From positions 372,001-436,000 of the forward strand of contig NZ_SMZK01000002.1 in NCBI RefSeq assembly GCF_005938085.1: 64,000 nucleotides of DNA, read 5' to 3'. Source of the DNA: Haloterrigena sp. H1. Lineage in GTDB: Archaea; Halobacteriota; Halobacteria; Halobacteriales; Natrialbaceae. This document shows positions 33,707-43,665 of the stretch, one piece after another; the first letter of the stretch is position 1; every line of letters starts with the position of its first letter. Below the pieces are notes generated by a model. It did no database searches, was not told the DNA's origin, and saw only the letters and a program-made list of their open reading frames with translations. The position numbers and the translations under genes are program-made.

Positions 33707-35026
33707 GTGGACCACGATACGGACGGGAACAGCGGGAACGAAGCCAGACGAGTTCGAACGACTCCGAATCCGACGGACCCGTTCCGGAACGGGATCGATC
33801 GACGACGAGTCCTTCGATCGTCGGCTACCATCGGTGCGACCGCAACACTGGCCGGCTGTCTCACCCAGACTGGGCAGCCGGCGCGAGCGCCGACGGTGTA
33901 CGTGTTCAATAACGGCGATCGAACGTTGAGCATCATCGACGCCACCACTGATGAACTCGTCGAGACCGTTTTCATCGGGACGACCGCGTCTTTTCCGGCC
34001 AATCAGTATGGAACCGATGTCGATTCGGCGTCCGAGACGCTCTGGATCAACGTTTCCGGCGGAATCAGAGCCCTCGATCAGCATACGCTAAACGAGGTTG
34101 CAGCGATCGAGACCGGCTTCGGGCCGAACTACCCGAATCTAACGCCGACAGGTGAGTATTTACTCGCCGCCGCTGGCGGAACGACGACCATCGAACCCGA
34201 TCCGGACGATCCGGCGAACCACGTCCTCGTCCGAATCGATGCCGATCGCGATAGCGAGACGTTTGGCGAGGTCACGGGAGAGATAGAGGTCGGCTATACC
34301 GGCCCATGTGATATGACACTCAGCCCGGACGGCGAGTACGGGTTCGTCCCAGAGATCGCAAACGAGACAGTGGCCGTGGTTCGCGTCGATCCGTTCGAAA
34401 TCGCCGCTCGAATTGACGTCGGCGAACCTGCAGGAGACGGACACGTTCTCCCGTTCATGTCCACGGCATCGTTCGACGGTAACCGTCTCTTGGTCGAAAA
34501 CGGCGAGGGAGAACTCGGAGCCGATCCGGACATCCCACGTCGGGGATCCGAGAGTATCTGGGACATTTCCGATCCCGAGGAACCGACCCAACTCACGCGC
34601 ATTACTCGAGACGACGGCTTATCGGCACCACCGATCACGAGCGAGATCAGCCCCGAGACCGACGTAGCATATCTCTTCACCCCCGAGATCAATGCCGTGA
34701 CAGTCATCGACCTCGACGCACAGGCAGTCGACCGCGAACTCGACATCGGCGGGAGCGCGATTGCCGGTGCCTGGGGGCCTGCTCGAGAGAAACTGTACGT
34801 TCCAGTCCAGACGGCAAACCACGTCGCAGTGATCGATCACGGCCAACGGGAGGTTAGTACCACCATCGAGACCGGCGAAGCCCCGACGGGTGCTGTCGGC
34901 GGAATGATTCGACCTGAGACGTCCGCCAGCCAGCGGCTTCAGAGTTCGTTGGCAACGCTCGGGCTTTCGGTTGGTGACCGAGAACCGACGTTCTGCCCCG
35001 ATGGAAACTGTCATTGCGGATACTAG
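33707..35026 (+). CDS. Tat-exported YVTN/YncE-type beta-propeller lipoprotein
   Basis: The 439-aa protein begins with a charged stretch, then GIDRRRVLRSSATIGATATL and AGC, a Tat signal with lipobox. The mature part has repeated blades of about 40 residues (VYVFNNGDRTLSIIDATTDE; VALVRVDPFE-like; AVTVIDLDAQAVDRELDIGG), the pattern of seven-bladed YncE/YVTN propellers exposed on the cell surface. It ends in FCPDGNCHCGY, three cysteines within ten residues that could bind a metal. GTG 33707 is chosen by the TATA position; the longer frame from 33650 overlaps the promoter. It follows the Moco oxidoreductase after the small element, and a joint redox role is possible. Confidence 0.8.
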   Translation: MDHDTDGNSGNEARRVRTTPNPTDPFRNGIDRRRVLRSSATIGATATLAGCLTQTGQPARAPTVYVFNNGDRTLSIIDATTDELVETVFIGTTASFPANQYGTDVDSASETLWINVSGGIRALDQHTLNEVAAIETGFGPNYPNLTPTGEYLLAAAGGTTTIEPDPDDPANHVLVRIDADRDSETFGEVTGEIEVGYTGPCDMTLSPDGEYGFVPEIANETVAVVRVDPFEIAARIDVGEPAGDGHVLPFMSTASFDGNRLLVENGEGELGADPDIPRRGSESIWDISDPEEPTQLTRITRDDGLSAPPITSEISPETDVAYLFTPEINAVTVIDLDAQAVDRELDIGGSAIAGAWGPAREKLYVPVQTANHVAVIDHGQREVSTTIETGEAPTGAVGGMIRPETSASQRLQSSLATLGLSVGDREPTFCPDGNCHCGY

Positions 35027-35258
35027 TACCACCGTCCCGATACGCCGGTCGCGTCCTTCTGATGACGCGGACGAGCAGGTCCCGACGCAAACGACTGGAA
35101 CCATACCGTGAGTGAGTTCAGATTCGACCAATAGTCTCTGGTTAAGACACGAACTGTCGGTCTGGTGGTCTGTGAACTGACTCTGACCGACCTATCTTAA
35201 AGCGAAAACATATGTCACGTGTTGTCATCGCCCGTCATTCCCGTCCAATTTCGTTCGT

Positions 35259-35267
35259 GATAATACC
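35259..35267 (+). promoter_or_regulatory. Candidate TATA box of the acetone carboxylase operon
   Basis: gataatacc lies 30-38 bases before ATG 35297 but only 12-20 before the alternative ATG 35279. The spacing favours 35297 as the translation start of the beta subunit. A separate run with taaagcgaaaacatatg lies 50-70 bases further up. Confidence 0.35.
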
Positions 35268-35296
35268 TAACCTACAGCATGGTATGGCAAGCCTTG

Positions 35297-37471
35297 ATGG
35301 CAAGTTCAGAAGACAATCCCTCAGAGCACAACGCGGAGACACTGTCGATTGACGCTGGAGGGACGTTGACCGACACGTTCCTCATGGACTCGAACGGAGA
35401 GTTTACCGTCGGCAAAGCGAAGACGACCCCCGACGATGAATCACGAGGGTTCATCAAATCGTCCAAAGACGCACTAGATTCTTGGGATCTGGACGTGGAC
35501 GATGCGTTCCCGAATCTCGTTTCGACGGTTTACTCGGGGACGGCGATGCTCAATCGACTGGTCGAGCGCGAAAGTGAAGTCGACGTTGGCATCCTCACTA
35601 CCGGAGGGATGGAAGACACGCTCCGGATGGGGCGTGGCCGGCAGTCGTATACCGGTTTTTCGTACTCGGATCGCCTGCACGTTAATACGCACAAACATCC
35701 CGAACCGCTGATTCCCCGGAACCGTATTCGGGGCGTTCGAGAACGGATCGACGTCAAAGGGAACGAACTGATCCCTCTTGAAGAGTACGAAGATGACATC
35801 AGGGAGGGTGTTAACGACCTTCTCGATCAAGGCGTCGACGAGATCGCGGTGATGTTCCTTCACTCCTACCAAGAAGACAAACACGAGCAACGGACGAAGG
35901 AGGTCGCCGAGGAGGTCATCGAAGAACGGGGCGCGGACACGACGGTTATGCTGTCCAGCGAGTACTATCCCACCCTGAAGGAGCTCCCCCGGCTGAACAC
36001 ACTCGTTGCGGAAGCGTTCGCCGCGGAGCCATCACGGGAACAGCTGACGAGGGTTCAACAGTCCGTTGACGACCACGGTGGCGAAGTCGGCGTCCGGGTC
36101 ATGGCGAGTCATGGTGGGACGATCGACATCTACGCAAACGAGCTGGCGCGGACGCTGATCTCTGGTCCCATCGGTGGGATGATCGGAGCGAACTACTTCG
36201 GCAAAGAACTCGGCTACGAGAACCTCGTCTGTACCGACATCGGTGGGACGAGCTTCGACATGGGGATCATCATCGACAACGACTGGAAAATCGATTACAG
36301 TCCGGAGATGGCTCGGCTCCTCCTGTCGTTGCCGATGGTCAATATGGAGAGTGTTGGGTCGGGGACCGGTAGTTACGTCCGGGTGAATCCGACGTTCGAC
36401 AAAATCGAACTCGGTCCGGAGAGCGCGGGTGACCAGGTCGGCGTCTGTGCAACCGAAACCGACGTCGAGACGGTAACAGTAACCGACTGCCACGTTGCGC
36501 TGGGCTGGATCGATCCCGAAAACTTCCTCGGTGGTGACATGCCCATCAGTCGTGAAGTCGCCGAAGAAGCGATCGAAGAACAGATCGCGGATAAGCTGGA
36601 CATGGGCGTCTACGAGGCTGCGGAAGGAGTTATCAAAATCCTCGAGAACAAGCTGCAAAACGACCTCGAGGCCGTCGTGACCGGCGAGGGATACGCACCG
36701 TCGAACTTCAAGTGCCTCTCCTACGGTGGGGGCGGACCGGTTCACACGGCTGGATACACCAAAAGCCTCGGCTTCGACGAGGTCCTTATTCCGGAGTGGG
36801 CGGCTGGGTTCTCCGCGTTCGGCTGTGGTGCAGCCGACTACGAATACCGGTACGATCAGACGACCAGTATCGACATCGACGCCGATCTGTCGATAGAAGA
36901 AGCGGCCCAAACCGCCGGGGAAGAACTAACGCAGGTCTGGAAGAACCTCGAGGGCAAGGTCGAAGACGAGTTCGCCAAAAGTGACATCGGACTGGAGGAA
37001 GTCGAGTTCCAGTACAACATCCTCGGACAGTACCAGGGACAGCTCAACAGTATCGACATCCGGTCGCCCGTTGACCGAGTCGATACCCCGGAAAAACTGG
37101 AGGAGCTGATCGACACGTTCGAAGAAGGCTACCGGCGGCAGTACTCCGAAGAAGCGCGTTCCCCGGAGCTCGGACACACGATCACGCAGGCGTCTGTCCG
37201 CGGCGTCCGAGACGTGGTCAAGCCCGAAATACCGACAGAAGAAGTACAGGGCGCCGAGCCCCCCGAGGACGCCCACAAGGGGTCTCGCGAGGCCTACTGG
37301 GACGGCGTGTGGATCAAGACGGACGTCTACGATCTCCACGCACTCAACCCCGGGAACGAGCTCAGCGGTCCCGCCGTTCTCGAGGGTGAGGCAACGACGT
37401 ACATCGTTCCACCGCACTACGAGACGTGGCTCGACGAGCACCGCGTCCACCACCTCACACGGAAGGAATAG
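35297..37471 (+). CDS. acxA: Acetone carboxylase-type beta subunit (hydantoinase A/oxoprolinase family)
   Basis: The 724-aa protein (730 from ATG 35279) has an actin-like ATP-binding fold: DAGGTLTDTFLMD near the start and CTDIGGTSFDMGI near 310. Length matches AcxA of Xanthobacter (about 717). In that system the beta subunit uses ATP to phosphorylate bicarbonate and acetone, giving AMP and two phosphates, and the product passes to the alpha subunit. Order beta-alpha-gamma downstream is as in known acx operons. Short loops such as KCLSYGGGGPVHTAGY and PEWAAGFSAFG are typical of the hydantoinase A domain. Substrate (acetone, butanone, acetophenone) cannot be settled from sequence. Confidence 0.88.
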   Translation: MASSEDNPSEHNAETLSIDAGGTLTDTFLMDSNGEFTVGKAKTTPDDESRGFIKSSKDALDSWDLDVDDAFPNLVSTVYSGTAMLNRLVERESEVDVGILTTGGMEDTLRMGRGRQSYTGFSYSDRLHVNTHKHPEPLIPRNRIRGVRERIDVKGNELIPLEEYEDDIREGVNDLLDQGVDEIAVMFLHSYQEDKHEQRTKEVAEEVIEERGADTTVMLSSEYYPTLKELPRLNTLVAEAFAAEPSREQLTRVQQSVDDHGGEVGVRVMASHGGTIDIYANELARTLISGPIGGMIGANYFGKELGYENLVCTDIGGTSFDMGIIIDNDWKIDYSPEMARLLLSLPMVNMESVGSGTGSYVRVNPTFDKIELGPESAGDQVGVCATETDVETVTVTDCHVALGWIDPENFLGGDMPISREVAEEAIEEQIADKLDMGVYEAAEGVIKILENKLQNDLEAVVTGEGYAPSNFKCLSYGGGGPVHTAGYTKSLGFDEVLIPEWAAGFSAFGCGAADYEYRYDQTTSIDIDADLSIEEAAQTAGEELTQVWKNLEGKVEDEFAKSDIGLEEVEFQYNILGQYQGQLNSIDIRSPVDRVDTPEKLEELIDTFEEGYRRQYSEEARSPELGHTITQASVRGVRDVVKPEIPTEEVQGAEPPEDAHKGSREAYWDGVWIKTDVYDLHALNPGNELSGPAVLEGEATTYIVPPHYETWLDEHRVHHLTRKE

Positions 37472-37616
37472 AGAGAGCGCCCTCTCGCCTTTCGTGTAGA
37501 CATGCATCTACCACACTGTGGGTATCGCAGGCACTGTGATAACCCGGGAGTGGGGTGGGTGCACTGCACCAGCCTACATCTGGCTGTAGACAGATGAAGA
37601 TGTCATACAGGCAAAT

Positions 37617-40175
37617 ATGAGTTCAGAACAACATCCGTCGGACGCGTCAGGAGAGAAAGAGTACGAACAGAGCGAAGAGAGCTTTCCTCGAATGCAGGAG
37701 GAAAAACGAAAAGTCCAAACGAAGCTAGAAAACGGCGAAGGTATCGGCTGGGAAGGACAGAGCCTTCGCGAACAGTTCGAAGACCTCGAAGAAAAGACCG
37801 AGAAGACAGGCCACTACGCTGGATTCGAGAAACTCTCGTTAAAAGACGAGAACCCGATCGAATACGAGCAGATGTTCGCCCAGCTGCGTGGCGAACTGGT
37901 CAACGCGCGAGAAACCTCAAAGGAGGTCGCCGCAACCCCGATCGTCGAACAGGAAGGTGAGCTATGTTATGGCCTGTTCACACCGGAGGGTGACTCGATC
38001 GCCATCTCGACTGGGATCATCGTGCACATCCACACGATGAGCGAGGCGATCAAGTACATGATCAATCACGATTACGAGGAGAGTCCCGGGATCGAACCGG
38101 GGGACATCTTCGTCAACAACGACACACACGTGGGTAACGTCCACCCCTGTGACATCGCGACGCTCATCCCCATCTTCCACGAGGGCGAGCTTATCGCTTG
38201 GGCTGGCGGTGTCAACCACGTCATCGACACGGGTGCGGTCGGCCCCGGTAGTATGAACGTCTCACAGGCCTCCCGCTTCGGTGACGGGGCCTACTACACC
38301 GCTCGAAAAATCGGAGAGGAACTCGAGATATACAACTCTTGGAAAAATGATTTCCCGGACAAGACCAGAACGCCGGACTTCCTGAAGCTCGACGAACGGA
38401 CGCGGATGACCGGCTGTCTGATGATCCGCAATGCCGTAAACGATCTCATCGACGATTACGGTATCGAGAAATTCAAGCAGCTCTCTCGTGAGGCGATCGA
38501 GGACGGCCGCCGGGGCTTCCGAAGTCGTATCCAGAAAACGATGCTGCCCGGTACCTACCGCGGTGCATCCTTCGTCGACGCACTCTACGAGGGTCAGAAG
38601 AACCTTTCGCGAGCGTATGCGAGTGAGAATCACCTCATGCACGCTCCTTCGGAGCTGCACGTCCGCGAGGATGGCTCCTTCCAAGTGTCCTTCGAGGGGG
38701 CAAACAAGTGGGGATGGCATCCGTATAACTGTACGCCAGCCGCCATTCAGGGTGGTATCTGGGTGATGCTTACCCAAACGGTCATCCCGAACAAACTGGT
38801 CAACGACGGTGCCTACTACAGCTGTGACTTCCACTTACCGGAGGGTTCGTGGGCGAACACACAGAACACGGAGACAGCACACGCATATGCGTGGCACTTC
38901 CTCGTCTCTGCATGGGCCCCGCTCTGGCAGCACCTCTCACGAGGGTACTTCTCCCGCGGGTTCCGCGAGGAGATCAACTCCGGGAACGCCAACACCTCGA
39001 ACTGGCTGCAGGGCGGCGGTATCGACCAGTTCGACAAGCTTCACGCGGTCAACTCCTTCGAAGCGGCGTGTGAAGGTACCGGTGCCCGCTACGTCGACGA
39101 CGGCGAGCCCCACGCCGCGGCGATCTGGAATCCCGAAGGCGACATGGGTGACGCCGAAGTCTGGGAGATGACCGAACCGCTGCCGTTCCTCGGACGGAAC
39201 GTCAAGCCCAATACGGGTGGCGCAGGCCGACGGACGGGCGGCGCAGGCTTCGAGTCGATGCGAACGATCAAGGACGTGAGCCGATGGTTGCTCTACGAGA
39301 TGGGCAACGGCTACATGTCGAGTGACAGTGGCCTCTTCGGCGGCTATCCCGCCGCCTCGGGCTACATCCTCAACGCCCAGGATACCGACCTCAAGGAGCG
39401 CTTCGAGAACGGTGAGGACTATCCCCAATCCGACCTTGACCCCGAAAGCGGCGACTTCGAATCCAAGATCGAGGGCGAGGTCACCCGTCGTCCCGAGGGT
39501 ATCAGTACGCCCAAGGAGTTCGACGACTACGACATGTACCTGAATTACCTCCGTGGTGGTTCGGGCCTCGGCGACCCGCTGGAGCGGGAACCCGAGAAGG
39601 TCGTCGAGGACATCCACGACGGATACGTCCTGCCCCGTCACGCCAAGGACGCCTACGCCGTCGTCGTCAACAAAGTCGACGACGAGGCCAAACACAACTC
39701 CGCCGTGCAGGGTGAGTGGGAACTTGACGAGGAAGCGACCGAAGAACTCCGCGAAGAGCGGATGGAAGAACGCGAAGAGAGAGCCCAGCCGGTCTCCGAG
39801 TGGTACGAGGACGAACGCCTGCGCATTCGTGACGACGAGGATCTGATCGAGGACGTGAAAAAGACCTACGAGAGCAGCATGCGAATGAGCAAGCAGTTCA
39901 CCGACTTCTACTGCGACTTCTGGGAGCTGCCGGACGACTTCCGGTTCTCACTGAGTGAGGATGCCGAAAAGTCACTCGAAAACCGGTTCAAGACCGGCAT
40001 GAAAAAGAAGTGGAAGAACCCGACGAAGAGCCACGAAACCTGGCTCGGGGTCGGTCGAGACGACGAGCCCGAGGTGCCCTACACGTGGACCAGTGAGAGA
40101 TCGATTCAGGATCTGTCGGGCCCCGATGCATCGTTCGAGACACCGTCGAAGGAACCAGCAACGGACGACGACTAA
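37617..40175 (+). CDS. acxB: Acetone carboxylase-type alpha subunit (hydantoinase B family), operon copy
   Basis: The 852-aa protein is the carboxylation subunit. NNDTHVGNVHPCD near residue 165 is rich in His/Asp and fits the Mn-binding site known from the Xanthobacter alpha subunit; RFGDGAYYTARKIGEE and KWGWHPYNCTPAAIQGGIWV are further conserved blocks. At 852 aa it is longer than the about 776-aa bacterial protein, mainly by a charged C-terminal region (residues 690-852) rich in Glu, Lys and Arg. It lies 145 bases after the beta gene and 17 bases before gamma. A second gene at 44246 encodes a near twin. Confidence 0.9.
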   Translation: MSSEQHPSDASGEKEYEQSEESFPRMQEEKRKVQTKLENGEGIGWEGQSLREQFEDLEEKTEKTGHYAGFEKLSLKDENPIEYEQMFAQLRGELVNARETSKEVAATPIVEQEGELCYGLFTPEGDSIAISTGIIVHIHTMSEAIKYMINHDYEESPGIEPGDIFVNNDTHVGNVHPCDIATLIPIFHEGELIAWAGGVNHVIDTGAVGPGSMNVSQASRFGDGAYYTARKIGEELEIYNSWKNDFPDKTRTPDFLKLDERTRMTGCLMIRNAVNDLIDDYGIEKFKQLSREAIEDGRRGFRSRIQKTMLPGTYRGASFVDALYEGQKNLSRAYASENHLMHAPSELHVREDGSFQVSFEGANKWGWHPYNCTPAAIQGGIWVMLTQTVIPNKLVNDGAYYSCDFHLPEGSWANTQNTETAHAYAWHFLVSAWAPLWQHLSRGYFSRGFREEINSGNANTSNWLQGGGIDQFDKLHAVNSFEAACEGTGARYVDDGEPHAAAIWNPEGDMGDAEVWEMTEPLPFLGRNVKPNTGGAGRRTGGAGFESMRTIKDVSRWLLYEMGNGYMSSDSGLFGGYPAASGYILNAQDTDLKERFENGEDYPQSDLDPESGDFESKIEGEVTRRPEGISTPKEFDDYDMYLNYLRGGSGLGDPLEREPEKVVEDIHDGYVLPRHAKDAYAVVVNKVDDEAKHNSAVQGEWELDEEATEELREERMEEREERAQPVSEWYEDERLRIRDDEDLIEDVKKTYESSMRMSKQFTDFYCDFWELPDDFRFSLSEDAEKSLENRFKTGMKKKWKNPTKSHETWLGVGRDDEPEVPYTWTSERSIQDLSGPDASFETPSKEPATDDD

Positions 40176-40192
40176 TACAGAGGTGAATACAA

Positions 40193-40708
40193 ATGCCAGA
40201 ATCATACCCACGCGAACACATTGAGGACCTAGTCGACGACAACCTAGAGTGGAGCGAGTTGCACAACATGATGAGCGACTTCAAGGACGCGGACCGGTTC
40301 CAGCAGGTCCGTGACGTCCTTCAGGAACGGGTCGATTGGGACGACCCGATCGTCATCCCGTATGCGGACCACCTGTACGTCGTCGCGAAGTCAGATGACC
40401 GATGGGTCATCAAGTGCGACTGTGGCCACGAGTTCTGTGAACACGACGAGAACTGGAAGCATGACGCACTGATCAACGTCCGGGATACGGAAGAGGAGTA
40501 CCTCGAGATCTATCCGGAAGACATGCATCCCCATCCGGATTACATGGAGCTTCGGGAGTACTTCTGCCCGGGCTGTCAGACGCTGCTCGAAGTGACCAAC
40601 GTCATGCCGGGATACCCCATCATCCACGAGTTCGAACCGGACATCGAGACCTTCTACGAGGACTGGATCGGCGAGCCGATTCCGACACCGGAGACGCAGT
40701 CGGCGTAA
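40193..40708 (+). CDS. acxC: Acetone carboxylase-type gamma subunit
   Basis: The 171-aa protein has two cysteine pairs, CDCGHEFCEHDENWK near 78-92 and YFCPGCQTLLEV near 123-134, a likely zinc site; bacterial gamma subunits (about 168 aa) are zinc-containing. The stretch MPGYPIIHEFEPDIETFYEDW is typical of the family's end. It is third in the operon, 17 bases after alpha. Its presence distinguishes a true acetone/acetophenone-type carboxylase from hydantoinase or oxoprolinase pairs, which lack it. The gamma subunit is structural and needed for activity in known systems. Confidence 0.9.
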   Translation: MPESYPREHIEDLVDDNLEWSELHNMMSDFKDADRFQQVRDVLQERVDWDDPIVIPYADHLYVVAKSDDRWVIKCDCGHEFCEHDENWKHDALINVRDTEEEYLEIYPEDMHPHPDYMELREYFCPGCQTLLEVTNVMPGYPIIHEFEPDIETFYEDWIGEPIPTPETQSA

Positions 40709-40753
40709 GTTCTCGAGAGACCGCTTTCCCGTCTTTATGCGATCAAACTAACC

Positions 40754-42331
40754 ATGTCAGAACAGAGTATACCGACGCTGAAACATCTCTACGAGTCAGT
40801 TCTCAGCCGCTATGAGACTGTGCCAGCCATCACCTTCGAAAACGAGACGCTGACCTACGGCGACCTCGACGACGATTCCTCGCGTCTCGCCAGTGCACTC
40901 GTCGATCTCGGCCTCCAGACGGAGGAACGTGTGGGGATTTTGATGTCGAACCGCCTTGAGTACGCCATCGTCGACATCGCGCTTGCCCGTGCAGGTCTCG
41001 CGAGGGTCCCGCTGAACGACATGCTGTCGGCAGCGGACGTCGAGTACATGCTGAACAACAGCAAAGCCAGTACGCTCGTCGTGGGTCCGGGGCTTATCGA
41101 GACTGCCCGGACGGTCGCTCCAAACGTGTCGACACTAGATCGAGTCATCACGATCGATGCGTCACCCAGTGCCGAACTGGAGGGCGATTACGACGTCGAA
41201 TCGTTCGAACGTCTGCTTAAAACGGGTGATTCGGATCCCCCGGATGTCTCCGTCTCGAGTTCTACGCTCGCCGGTGTCTTTCATACGGGCGGGACGACCG
41301 GCGATCCGAAGGGCGTGAAACACACCCAAGAGAACCTCGCACTGAACGCGCTCGCACACGCAATCGAACTCGACATCAAACCACGGGACCGGCTCCTGTT
41401 GATGACACCACTGCCCCACTCGGCCGGCCTTATCATGGCTGGCGGGTTGACTCAAGGGAGTACCCAGGTAATCACACAGGGGTTCGACGCCGAGCATGCG
41501 CTCACCCTCATCGAACAGGAGGAGATTTCCTGGACGTTCATGGTGCCGACGATGGTGTATCGCGTTCTCGACCTGCTCGACGAACAGGAGTACGACACCT
41601 CGTCGCTCGAGACGCTCGTCTACGGCGCAGCACCGATGAAGCCGGATCGACTTCGCGAGGGGCTCGACAAACTCGGGAACGTCTTCCTGCAGTTGTACGG
41701 CCAGTACGAGACGCCGGACCTCATCACCGTCTTACCGAAGGGCGCACACGACCCCGACGACGAGCAGCGACTCTCCTCGTGTGGCCTCCCGACCACGATG
41801 TGTGAGGTGATGATCGTTGACGACGACGGCGAGCAGGTCCCGCCCGGCCAGCCGGGCGAAATTCTCGCCCGCGGCGCCTACTCCATGGAAGGGTACTACA
41901 AGATGCCCGAAAAGACCGCAGAAACGATGGACAATGGGTGGGTCCACACCGGTGATATCGGCAAAACGGACGAGGACGGCTTCGTCTACATCGTCGACCG
42001 AGATTCGGACGTCATCGTCAGCGGCGGTATGAACGTCTACTCTGTCACCGTCGAAGAGGTCATCCAGCAACACGACCAGGTCGCAAACGTCGCCGTCATC
42101 GGCGTTCCGGACGACGAGTGGGGTGAAGCGGTCAAGGCCGTCGTCGTCCCGGAAGACGACACGATCGACCGGGACGAACTGAAGACGTTCTGTGTAGATC
42201 GACTCGCCAACTACGAGGTGCCGAAATCGTTCGATGTCGTCGCGGAACTCCCGACGACACCCTATGGGAAGATCGACAAAAAACAACTCCGTGAACCCTA
42301 CTGGAAAGACAAGTCACGGCAGATAAGCTAA
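40754..42331 (+). CDS. AMP-forming acyl-CoA ligase
   Basis: The 525-aa ANL-superfamily enzyme makes acyl-AMP and then acyl-CoA. It has the P-loop HTGGTTGDPKGVKH near 175-188, LYGQYETPDL (A5-type motif), NGWVHTGDIG (A7), RDSDVIVSGGMNVYSVTVEE (A8) and the catalytic Lys in PTTPYGKIDKKQLR (A10). It lies 45 bases after the gamma subunit and is probably in the same operon. If the carboxylase makes acetoacetate, this enzyme is the obvious candidate for CoA activation before thiolysis to acetyl-CoA. Sequence does not prove the acid used; benzoylacetate or a medium-chain keto acid are alternatives. Confidence 0.88.
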   Translation: MSEQSIPTLKHLYESVLSRYETVPAITFENETLTYGDLDDDSSRLASALVDLGLQTEERVGILMSNRLEYAIVDIALARAGLARVPLNDMLSAADVEYMLNNSKASTLVVGPGLIETARTVAPNVSTLDRVITIDASPSAELEGDYDVESFERLLKTGDSDPPDVSVSSSTLAGVFHTGGTTGDPKGVKHTQENLALNALAHAIELDIKPRDRLLLMTPLPHSAGLIMAGGLTQGSTQVITQGFDAEHALTLIEQEEISWTFMVPTMVYRVLDLLDEQEYDTSSLETLVYGAAPMKPDRLREGLDKLGNVFLQLYGQYETPDLITVLPKGAHDPDDEQRLSSCGLPTTMCEVMIVDDDGEQVPPGQPGEILARGAYSMEGYYKMPEKTAETMDNGWVHTGDIGKTDEDGFVYIVDRDSDVIVSGGMNVYSVTVEEVIQQHDQVANVAVIGVPDDEWGEAVKAVVVPEDDTIDRDELKTFCVDRLANYEVPKSFDVVAELPTTPYGKIDKKQLREPYWKDKSRQIS

Positions 42332-42334
42332 CCT

Positions 42335-42757
42335 ATGGTCTCCAAGATTGATCACCTCGGTATCCTCGTCGACGACATCGACCGGAACCGGACGCTGTTC
42401 GAACGCCTCGGCCTCGAGGTCGGAGCGGTCGAACGAGTCCCGGCGTTCAGCGTCGAGATCGCCTTCATCAGGGTCGGCGAGAGTCTGGTCGAACTCGTCG
42501 AACCAGTCGATCCGGATTCCGGTCTCGCTGCCGATCTCGAGACAGCAAAACGGCCGGCGGTGTTACATCACGTTGCGTTCCGCGTCGACGACCTCGAAGA
42601 GCAACTCGCGGCGTTGCATACGGCTGGCGTGCCACTCGCAGACGAGGTGCCACGTCAGGGCGCGGGAGACGCGTCCGTCGCCTTTCTCGAGCGACGAGCA
42701 GCCAACGGCGTCCGTATCGAACTCGTCGAGCGGCCCACTGACAGTCCCCTCGGATAA
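42335..42757 (+). CDS. VOC-family protein, methylmalonyl-CoA epimerase-like
   Basis: The 140-aa protein has the two beta-alpha-beta units of the vicinal oxygen chelate fold. Metal-binding residues are H7 (KIDHLGILVDD), a His in LHHVAFRVDD and Glu in VRIELVERP, as in methylmalonyl-CoA epimerases. Its ATG lies three bases after the ligase stop, so it is operonic. Methylmalonyl-CoA would arise from propionyl-CoA if butanone or longer ketones are degraded, which would explain an epimerase here. That link is inference, and other VOC reactions are possible. Confidence 0.75.
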   Translation: MVSKIDHLGILVDDIDRNRTLFERLGLEVGAVERVPAFSVEIAFIRVGESLVELVEPVDPDSGLAADLETAKRPAVLHHVAFRVDDLEEQLAALHTAGVPLADEVPRQGAGDASVAFLERRAANGVRIELVERPTDSPLG

Positions 42758-42984
42758 CGGATTTGAAAACTACATGGGTTTTTATGATCGGATAGCGTAT
42801 GCCAACTACATCCGTGACAATTGTCAACAAAGTACATTATGTTAGTTCGACTACTAATACCATCGTGATGGGGCTGATCTGACAACAATCAATGTCTACC
42901 CAGTTCCGTGAAGTCCCAACAGTGGGAGCCGACGTGGGGGAAACAGCGTTCACAACAGTAGATTGCAAGGGATTGTGCTGAACG

Positions 42985-43665
42985 ATGCTTAGAATCGAAT
43001 TTCAGATCGGATTAGCGGGGATTTCGGACCGCCTATTCAACATCGAAGAACAGGTCACGAGTGTCGAAGTTGACAACGCGCTACCAGCCTTCGGTGATAT
43101 GGTCTTTCTCTTTTTATCAGTTCGGTTCGACTCCGAGATCTCAGCGGAACAGTTATCAGACCAATTACCATCGATGCAGATCGTCGACGTAACGCAGGCA
43201 GAGCTGAATCGGCACATCTACTATATCGGTGTGATGGCAGACCATTCTGAAGCATCCGTTCTATCGCTGTTGACGCAAAATCAGGCGATTCCACACCGGA
43301 TCGTCGGAAAGAACGCTCACCTTGAGGTGATGGCATCCGTTCGTGACTGGAACCATCTCAAAGAGGTAGCCAACGCAATCGAAGGCGAGCACGGCTCGCT
43401 CGAGTTGCTCGGCACGACGCAGACTGAAAGTATCGGATTTCCACTCGGGAGCAACAAAATCAAACAGAGCATGTCCGGGAAGTTGTCCAAAGAGCAGTTG
43501 GAGGTACTCGAGACGGCTTACCAGATGGGCTATTTCAAGGTGCCACAGGAGGTGACAGCGGAGGAGATCGCAAGCGAATTGGATATCAGCAGGTCGACGC
43601 TTTCCGCACGCCTTCGCCGCGTCGAGCACAACTTCTGTGCATTGCTCTTTGGCCCACAAGAATGA
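42985..43665 (+). CDS. Bacterio-opsin activator-like regulator with HTH-10 domain
   Basis: The 226-aa protein has a haloarchaeal N-terminal sensor part of about 160 residues and a C-terminal HTH-10: KLSKEQLEVLETAYQMGYFK, VPQEVTAEEIASELDISRST, LSARLRRVEHN. Such Bat-type proteins activate nearby genes in response to an unknown ligand. It is placed between the carboxylase operon and the second alpha gene, so it is the best candidate regulator of both. Its stop overlaps the next start (ATGA). Confidence 0.85.
   Translation: MLRIEFQIGLAGISDRLFNIEEQVTSVEVDNALPAFGDMVFLFLSVRFDSEISAEQLSDQLPSMQIVDVTQAELNRHIYYIGVMADHSEASVLSLLTQNQAIPHRIVGKNAHLEVMASVRDWNHLKEVANAIEGEHGSLELLGTTQTESIGFPLGSNKIKQSMSGKLSKEQLEVLETAYQMGYFKVPQEVTAEEIASELDISRSTLSARLRRVEHNFCALLFGPQE

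Noticed and set aside
36032..36910. Minus-strand 292-codon frame, with similar long frames opposite both alpha subunits
   Set aside because: These are shadows of the carboxylase genes; the parallel shadows at the two alpha genes reflect the duplication, not antisense genes.
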